Assembly: GCA_023227835.1 (NCBI GenBank)
Contig: JALOCI010000080.1
Coordinates: forward strand, 1-9,632
Direction of reading: 5' to 3'
DNA: 9,632 bases
DNA from: Bacteroidales bacterium
GTDB taxonomy: Bacteria > Bacteroidota > Bacteroidia > Bacteroidales > UBA932
Shown here: one piece after another, positions 6,339 through 9,632 of the stretch
How positions within the stretch are numbered: the stretch's first letter is position 1
Layout: every line of letters begins with the position of its first letter
Position numbers and translations under genes: made by a program
Notes under the pieces: generated by a model
Seen by the model: only the letters and a program-made list of their open reading frames with translations
Databases searched by the model: none
What the model was told of the DNA's origin: nothing

Positions 6339-7058
6339 TTATTTAACGAAACATTGGCCCCTTATTCTTCTGTTTTCGACTTTTGTATCGCACTCGATTT
6401 TTCCGTCAGTCAGCCTAACAATTCTCTCTGCATATTCCGCTGTATATGTTTCGTGAGTAATTAGAACAACAGTGTGCCCCATTTCCGTGTTTAATCTTTG
6501 TATTATTTCTATTATTATTTGACCTGATTTTGAATCTAGGTTACCTGTTGGTTCATCGGCAAAAATTACTTCGGGGTCGTTTACAAGTGCTCTTGCAATA
6601 GCTACGCGCTGTTTTTCTCCACCGGAAAGTTGTGTGGCTTGGTGATTAAGTCTGTGCTCAAGTCCCACAGATATGGCAACATTTCTTGCTATCGTGTCCC
6701 ATTCTGACTCAGGTATTTCGGAATACATAAGTGGAAGTTTGATATTTTCGAGTACCGTGGCGTGAGGTAAAAGATTAAAAGCCTGGAAAACAAAGCCCAT
6801 TTTTTGATTACGTATTTTTGCAATTTCGTTTTTGTCATAGGAACCTATATTTTTTCCTGAAAAATGATATTTTCCACTTGTCGGATTATCTAGCAGTCCT
6901 AAAACATGAAGAAGTGTTGATTTTCCTGAACCCGAATGACCCATAATTGCAACAAATTCTCCTTTATTTATTTCCAAACTAACATCATCGAGCGCTTGAG
7001 TTTTTGCGCCTTCGTTATCATAAACTTTTGATAGATTTTTTATTTCGATTAATGCCAT
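6339..7058 (-). CDS. ABC transporter ATPase, MacB/LolD family
   Basis: This 239-aa nucleotide-binding subunit is complete and has all motifs: Walker A GHSGSGKST (40-48), Q-loop Gln92, signature LSGGE (144-148), Walker B VIFADEP (164-170) with catalytic Glu169, D-loop (NLDS) and switch His202. The sequence around the Q-loop (GFVFQAFNLLPHATVLENIKLP) is typical of the MacB/LolD group, which pairs with FtsX-type permeases. It would hydrolyse ATP at the cytoplasmic face to drive the permease encoded directly after it. It starts 8 bases after the adaptor gene's stop codon, without a recognisable Shine-Dalgarno site. The C-terminal tail past residue 222 (KVENRRIRGQCFVK) is short and unremarkable. 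The substrate cannot be told from this subunit. Confidence 0.96.
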   Translation of the reverse strand: MALIEIKNLSKVYDNEGAKTQALDDVSLEINKGEFVAIMGHSGSGKSTLLHVLGLLDNPTSGKYHFSGKNIGSYDKNEIAKIRNQKMGFVFQAFNLLPHATVLENIKLPLMYSEIPESEWDTIARNVAISVGLEHRLNHQATQLSGGEKQRVAIARALVNDPEVIFADEPTGNLDSKSGQIIIEIIQRLNTEMGHTVVLITHETYTAEYAERIVRLTDGKIECDTKVENRRIRGQCFVK

Positions 7059-7066
7059 GATTGGAA

Positions 7067-8650
7067 TTAAAGATTTGATATCAAGATTATATCTCCTTCT
7101 TTAATACCAGAAAGTATTTCGGTATAACTATCTACACCTCTTATACCTGTTTTTACTACGACTTCTTTTGAATTTTGCAGATTACTTTTGTCGACAACGA
7201 TTACATATTTTTCTCCATCATCGGAAAAGACGGCTCTTGATGGTACCGCTAAAGAATTATCTTTTTGATCGGTTAGTATGTCGATATTTGCAGTCATTCC
7301 AGATTTGATTCTCTGGTCTGAAGACGAAGCAAATTTAAATGTGACTTTGTATGTAGAAACACCACTAATAACTGTTTCGGCTGGATCAATTTTGATAACG
7401 ATTGTCTCAAAATAAACATCTTCGCCATAAGCATCTAGAGTTGTTGTTGCTCTGTTTCCAATTTTAACTTTTGCGATATCTGCTTCTGGAACATAAGATT
7501 CAACCTGATATTCTCCGGCAGAAATTACTGAGATAACATTTGAACCTGCTTGAACAGTCTCCCCGGTTTTTCCATCAATTCGTGATATTGTACCGCTTAT
7601 TGGAGATCTTATTATAGATTTTTCAAGATTTGCTTTTGCACTTTCAACGCTTGCTTTTGCTTGATCAACAAGAGCTTCTTTTGCTTTTATTTCTTCTGGG
7701 GTAGCCGCGGCTTTTGTTAGTGATAGTTGATTCTCCGCTACTTTAACTAAGGCTGATGCGGATTTGTATTGTGTTGAGGCGGTCGATAAACCGCTGATTG
7801 CAAGCGCGATATTTGTTCTTGCAGTTGTAATGGTCGTTTTCCATTCGGTAATTTGTGCTTCAGTAATTGAGGAATTTGTAATTGCGCTATTTAATGCAAG
7901 GTTGATTTGCTCAAGAAAATTTTTGACAGTGTTTAAATTTTTAATTGCTAAATTTTCAGCAATGGTTAAATCTGATGATTGAATAAGATTTATAACATCA
8001 GAATTCCAACTGACCAACATATTTTCAATTGTTAATCGTGCAAGATTTATATTGATTGAAAGCTGTGGTTCCGTAACTTGGAATTTTATTTTTGGATCTG
8101 AGGCTCTTGGATTATCAAAAACGGTATCAGCTTTATTTCTTATTGCGTCGTCAGATTTTGTATATGAATCTTGTATAGTATTTATAAAAGAAATTTTTGC
8201 TTCCGTTAGATCGCTATTTGCTTTTTCGAGTTGTGATTGACTCACCGCGATCTGTTCCGGGGTTGCTCCGTTTTTTAAAATTTCTAGATTTGCTTCAGTA
8301 GCCTTCAGATTGGCTTTTGCCTGTTCCAGTGCCGCAGAAAGGTCGGCGTTTGAAATAGAAGCTAAATATTGTCCTTGATAAACCTTACTTCCGACAGAAA
8401 CTGCTATATTTGATATTTTTCCACCCATTTCAAAAGATAAATCGATATTTGAAAGAGGTTTAACATTTCCAGTCGTGCTTACTTCCTCAGTGAGATTTCT
8501 TCTTTCTACTGTATAGGTTTCTCTTTTAACTTCTTCGGGTTTTTTTATAAAAAGTGAATAGAATAAAAATAAAATAATTATGGCAATAAAAAATGACCAC
8601 CATTTATTATTTTTTACAAACGATTTAGTTTTTGAAAATATATTTTTCAT
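7067..8650 (-). CDS. Membrane-fusion/periplasmic-adaptor-like protein (MacA/HlyD family) with enlarged helical hairpin
   Basis: This 527-aa protein is the adaptor of the transporter. Residues 17-35 are a membrane anchor preceded by a basic N-terminus. Residues 55-100 form the first half of the lipoyl-like domain (TTGNVKPLSNIDLSFEMGGKISNI) and 346-377 the second half (IIRSPISGTISRIDGKTGE). A long helical hairpin lies between. Residues 380-460 are the beta-barrel domain and 465-527 the membrane-proximal domain (LAVPSRAVF, IVVDK, VKTGIRG, IKEGDIIL). It is much longer than MacA of about 370 aa, because some 190 residues sit between two copies of an ATPE-[QE]-I motif (129-134 and 316-321). No TolC-like partner is seen here. 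The start ATG lies 8 bases after an extended -10 box; the only purine match is GTGAG directly before it. Confidence 0.93.
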   Translation of the reverse strand: MKNIFSKTKSFVKNNKWWSFFIAIIILFLFYSLFIKKPEEVKRETYTVERRNLTEEVSTTGNVKPLSNIDLSFEMGGKISNIAVSVGSKVYQGQYLASISNADLSAALEQAKANLKATEANLEILKNGATPEQIAVSQSQLEKANSDLTEAKISFINTIQDSYTKSDDAIRNKADTVFDNPRASDPKIKFQVTEPQLSININLARLTIENMLVSWNSDVINLIQSSDLTIAENLAIKNLNTVKNFLEQINLALNSAITNSSITEAQITEWKTTITTARTNIALAISGLSTASTQYKSASALVKVAENQLSLTKAAATPEEIKAKEALVDQAKASVESAKANLEKSIIRSPISGTISRIDGKTGETVQAGSNVISVISAGEYQVESYVPEADIAKVKIGNRATTTLDAYGEDVYFETIVIKIDPAETVISGVSTYKVTFKFASSSDQRIKSGMTANIDILTDQKDNSLAVPSRAVFSDDGEKYVIVVDKSNLQNSKEVVVKTGIRGVDSYTEILSGIKEGDIILISNL

Positions 8651-8658
8651 CTCACTGA

Positions 8659-8667
8659 ATTATAACA
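8659..8667 (-). promoter_or_regulatory. Extended -10 promoter of the transporter operon
   Basis: On the minus strand TGTTATAAT matches an extended -10 element (TGnTATAAT) exactly. It ends 8 bases before the adaptor gene's ATG, so the mRNA would have almost no leader. The -35 position falls in the T-run of the preceding gene's terminator and does not match TTGACA, which is tolerated with an extended -10. Confidence 0.6.
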
Positions 8668-8681
8668 ATAATTTATGTAAT

Positions 8682-8707
8682 AAAAAAGACCGCTGTTGGC
8701 GGTCTTT
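8682..8707 (-). terminator. Intrinsic terminator of the zinc-ribbon gene
   Basis: AAAGACCGC (minus 8707-8699) pairs perfectly with GCGGTCTTT (8693-8685) across a 5-base loop, followed by a run of T. The stem overlaps the TAA stop codon of the zinc-ribbon gene and separates that gene from the transporter operon. Confidence 0.9.
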
Positions 8708-8912
8708 ATCTACAGTCAGGACAATGGTGGTATGCATCCAAGTTTTCTTTACTTGCTATTCTGTTGCATCCGTGGCAACGCTCAGCAAAACCAAGAGAAA
8801 TTAGTATTACGTAGTCATTATCAAGCATCAACTCTTTATGTTTTTTTAGTATCCACTTGTCTTTTCCGCCCGATGGATGAGGCGGTAGAATCTCTTGTCC
8901 GTTTACGAACAT
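8706..8912 (-). CDS. Small zinc-ribbon protein (68 aa), function unknown
   Basis: The protein has two cysteine pairs, CHGC (46-49) and CPDC (64-67), spaced C-x2-C-x14-C-x2-C, which is a zinc-ribbon pattern. Residues H62 and H63 stand just before the second pair. The N-terminal half (PPHPSGGKDKWILKKHKELML) is basic and probably helical. It may bind nucleic acid or protein through a structural zinc, but the family is not recognised. The ATG at 8912-8910 is supported by GAGGAG 6 bases upstream, one of only two good Shine-Dalgarno sites in the window. The gene stands alone, with promoter-like boxes upstream and a terminator that begins inside the stop codon. Read-through from the upstream tRNA cluster on the same strand is also possible. 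Confidence 0.8.
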   Translation of the reverse strand: MFVNGQEILPPHPSGGKDKWILKKHKELMLDNDYVILISLGFAERCHGCNRIASKENLDAYHHCPDCR

Positions 8913-8949
8913 GGTCTATCTCCTCAAGGCTGGTGTTTAATCTAATTAG

Positions 8950-8984
8950 ACAGTAATCTAGGAACCCGTTTGTGTCAAATTATA
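8950..8984 (-). promoter_or_regulatory. Promoter-like boxes upstream of the zinc-ribbon gene
   Basis: On the minus strand a perfect TATAAT (8984-8979) is followed at once by a perfect TTGACA (8978-8973). The latter has only a weak -10 (TACTGT, 8955-8950) at 17-base spacing. TATAAT lacks a good -35. One of the two probably starts the transcript for the zinc-ribbon gene; which one is unclear. Confidence 0.4.
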
Positions 8985-9005
8985 CTTATTTTGTAAGAAA
9001 TATTG

Positions 9006-9076
9006 TCGGAGTACCCGGATTCGAACCGGGGTCTCACGAACCCGAATCGTGAATACTACCGCTATACTATACTCCG
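9006..9076 (-). tRNA. tRNA-Pro(CGG)
   Basis: The acceptor arms CGGAGTA/TACTCCG pair fully, with discriminator A at 9006. The anticodon stem CACGA/TCGTG encloses the loop TTCGGGT, giving anticodon CGG with G37, as in proline tRNAs. The T arm is CCCGG-TTCGAAT-CCGGG. The D stem is weak (GTAT/GTAT with two G-U pairs). No CCA is encoded. Its first 21 bases are repeated exactly at 9144-9164. Confidence 0.9.
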
Positions 9077-9164
9077 TTATGAAAGGTGCTGGGGCTCGTC
9101 GTGAATATTTACCCCGTAGTGAGCTCCGCTCTACTGCTTGGAGCTACCGCTATACTATACTCCG
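9077..9164 (-). pseudogene. Partial tRNA-Pro duplication (5' 21 bases) plus 67 bp of unassigned sequence
   Basis: Positions 9144-9164 repeat exactly the first 21 bases of the adjacent tRNA-Pro (9056-9076), but no matching 3' acceptor strand follows. The remaining 67 bases (9077-9143) include a hairpin (AGCTCC/GGAGCT, 9122-9127 and 9140-9145) and a stretch resembling the tRNA-Pro anticodon arm (TATTCACGA on minus). The copy sits 4 bases after tRNA-Ala(CGC), just as the intact tRNAs follow one another. It is read as a decayed or rearranged tRNA copy. Confidence 0.6.
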
Positions 9165-9168
9165 ATTG

Positions 9169-9239
9169 TGGACCTACCGGGAGTCGAACCCGGGCTTCGT
9201 CAATGCGAATGACGTGTAATACCACTTTACTATAGGCCC
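9169..9239 (-). tRNA. tRNA-Ala(CGC)
   Basis: Acceptor GGGCCTA/TAGGTCC contains the G3-U70 pair that marks alanine tRNAs, with discriminator A. The anticodon stem CGTCA/TGACG encloses TTCGCAT, giving anticodon CGC. The D stem GTAA/TTAC and a T arm with loop TTCGACT are intact. CCA is not encoded; the gene is followed by CAAT. Confidence 0.93.
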
Positions 9240-9244
9240 AATTG

Positions 9245-9317
9245 TGGACCGCACCGGGATCGAACCGGTCGCCTCATCCATGCCATGGATGCGCTCTACC
9301 AAATGAGCTAGCGGCCC
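9245..9317 (-). tRNA. tRNA-Ala(GGC)
   Basis: Acceptor GGGCCGC/GCGGTCC carries G3-U70, with discriminator A. The anticodon stem CATCC/GGATG encloses ATGGCAT, giving anticodon GGC. The T arm ACCGG-TTCGATC-CCGGT is complete. CCA is not encoded. It is the first gene of the minus-strand tRNA cluster. Confidence 0.95.
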
Positions 9318-9339
9318 AAATATGAACTCGGAAAAGTAT

Positions 9340-9345
9340 ATTATA
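9340..9345 (-). promoter_or_regulatory. -10 box of the minus-strand tRNA cluster
   Basis: A perfect TATAAT on the minus strand lies 22 bases upstream of tRNA-Ala(GGC) in the AT-rich divergent spacer 9318-9406. No good -35 is seen. On the plus strand of the same spacer, TATAAA (9390-9395) is a candidate -10 for tRNA-Val. Confidence 0.45.
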
Positions 9346-9406
9346 AATAATGATAAAAATCAAAAATAGTAATAAATATTTATTCATGATATAAAATTAT
9401 AAATTC

Positions 9407-9480
9407 GGGCGATTAGCTCAGTTGGTTAGAGCGTGCGATTCACATTCGCAAGGTCACAAGTTCGATTCTTGTATCGCCCA
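9407..9480 (+). tRNA. tRNA-Val(CAC)
   Basis: Acceptor GGGCGAT/ATCGCCC pairs fully, with discriminator A at 9480. The D arm GCTC...GAGC and T arm ACAAG-TTCGATT-CTTGT are intact. The anticodon stem TGCGA/TCGCA encloses TTCACAT, giving anticodon CAC (9441-9443). CCA is not encoded; CATT follows. Confidence 0.96.
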
Positions 9481-9490
9481 CATTAATTTT

Positions 9491-9517
9491 AAAACCCCGC
9501 AATTAAAGCGGGGTTTT
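9491..9517. terminator. Bidirectional intrinsic terminator between tRNA-Val and the right-edge gene
   Basis: AAAACCCCGC (9491-9500) and GCGGGGTTTT (9508-9517) form a perfect 10-bp stem with a 7-base loop. T-runs lie on both strands, so it can end both tRNA-Val and the convergent gene whose stop is at 9534-9532. Confidence 0.92.
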
Positions 9518-9531
9518 AAAATTGATTATAT

Positions 9532-9632
9532 TTATAATGTAGTAGTTAATTCGTTTGAATAAACCCCGCATGCTCCACCAAGATATTCGCATACCCTTAC
9601 ATAGTAAGTTCCACTTCCATTAAAGGCATTTA
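9532..9632 (-). CDS. C-terminus of a secreted beta-rich protein (partial, runs off right edge)
   Basis: The last 32 codons and a TAA stop are present. The peptide contains GSGTYYVRVCEYLGGACG followed by VYSNELTTTL. The alternating strand pattern (TYYVRVCEY, then VYSNELTTTL) and two Cys look like the final two strands of an Ig/Fn3-type domain, as found at the ends of secreted proteins in such genomes. Most of the gene is outside the window, so its overall identity is unknown. It ends 15 bases before the shared terminator. Confidence 0.7.
   Translation of the reverse strand, partial: NAFNGSGTYYVRVCEYLGGACGVYSNELTTTL

Noticed and set aside
9077..9143. A second functional tRNA in the Pro spacer
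   Set aside because: No 3' acceptor strand complementary to CGGAGTA and no T arm with a TTCGA-type loop could be found, so a standard cloverleaf cannot be drawn.

Overview
The window looks like AT-rich bacterial DNA, probably from the candidate phyla radiation (Patescibacteria/Parcubacteria-like). That placement is an inference. It rests on the low GC, tRNA genes without encoded CCA ends, mostly absent Shine-Dalgarno sites, large secreted proteins built from Ig-like/PKD modules, and a split MacA/MacB-type transporter operon. No marker gene is present to prove it.

Layout. Positions 1-2894 (minus) hold the first 964 codons of a very large secreted surface protein that runs off the left edge. 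It has a signal peptide, a Gly-rich region, a DUF5011-like Ig domain, an Fn3/Ig-like domain, a run of about 53 Ser/Thr-rich pentapeptides, a PKD domain and further DUF5011-like repeats. A 630-base gap follows (2895-3526) with several palindromes and a promoter. At 3527-4510 (plus) lies a GC-rich gene for a secreted DUF5011 plus beta-barrel protein. It has a strong Shine-Dalgarno site and a strong terminator, and its composition differs sharply from its surroundings. At 4696-4926 (minus) is a 76-codon gene of unknown function, bounded exactly at its start and stop codons by two different inverted-repeat elements of about 130 bp.

Positions 5097-8650 (minus) are a three-gene operon: membrane-fusion/adaptor protein, ABC ATPase, FtsX/MacB-type permease. 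It probably exports or extracts a substrate at the cell envelope. At 8706-8912 (minus) is a 68-aa zinc-ribbon protein with its own promoter, Shine-Dalgarno site and terminator. A tRNA cluster occupies 9006-9480: Pro(CGG), a duplicated Pro 5' fragment, Ala(CGC) and Ala(GGC) on minus, and Val(CAC) divergent on plus. The right edge (9532-9632, minus) is the C-terminus of another secreted beta-rich protein.

Overall the window is dominated by envelope and surface functions. The most unusual points are the small gene clamped between two inverted-repeat elements, the pentapeptide-repeat domain inside an Ig-domain surface protein, the compositionally foreign beta-barrel gene next to a perfect 18-bp inverted repeat, and the rearranged tRNA-Pro locus.
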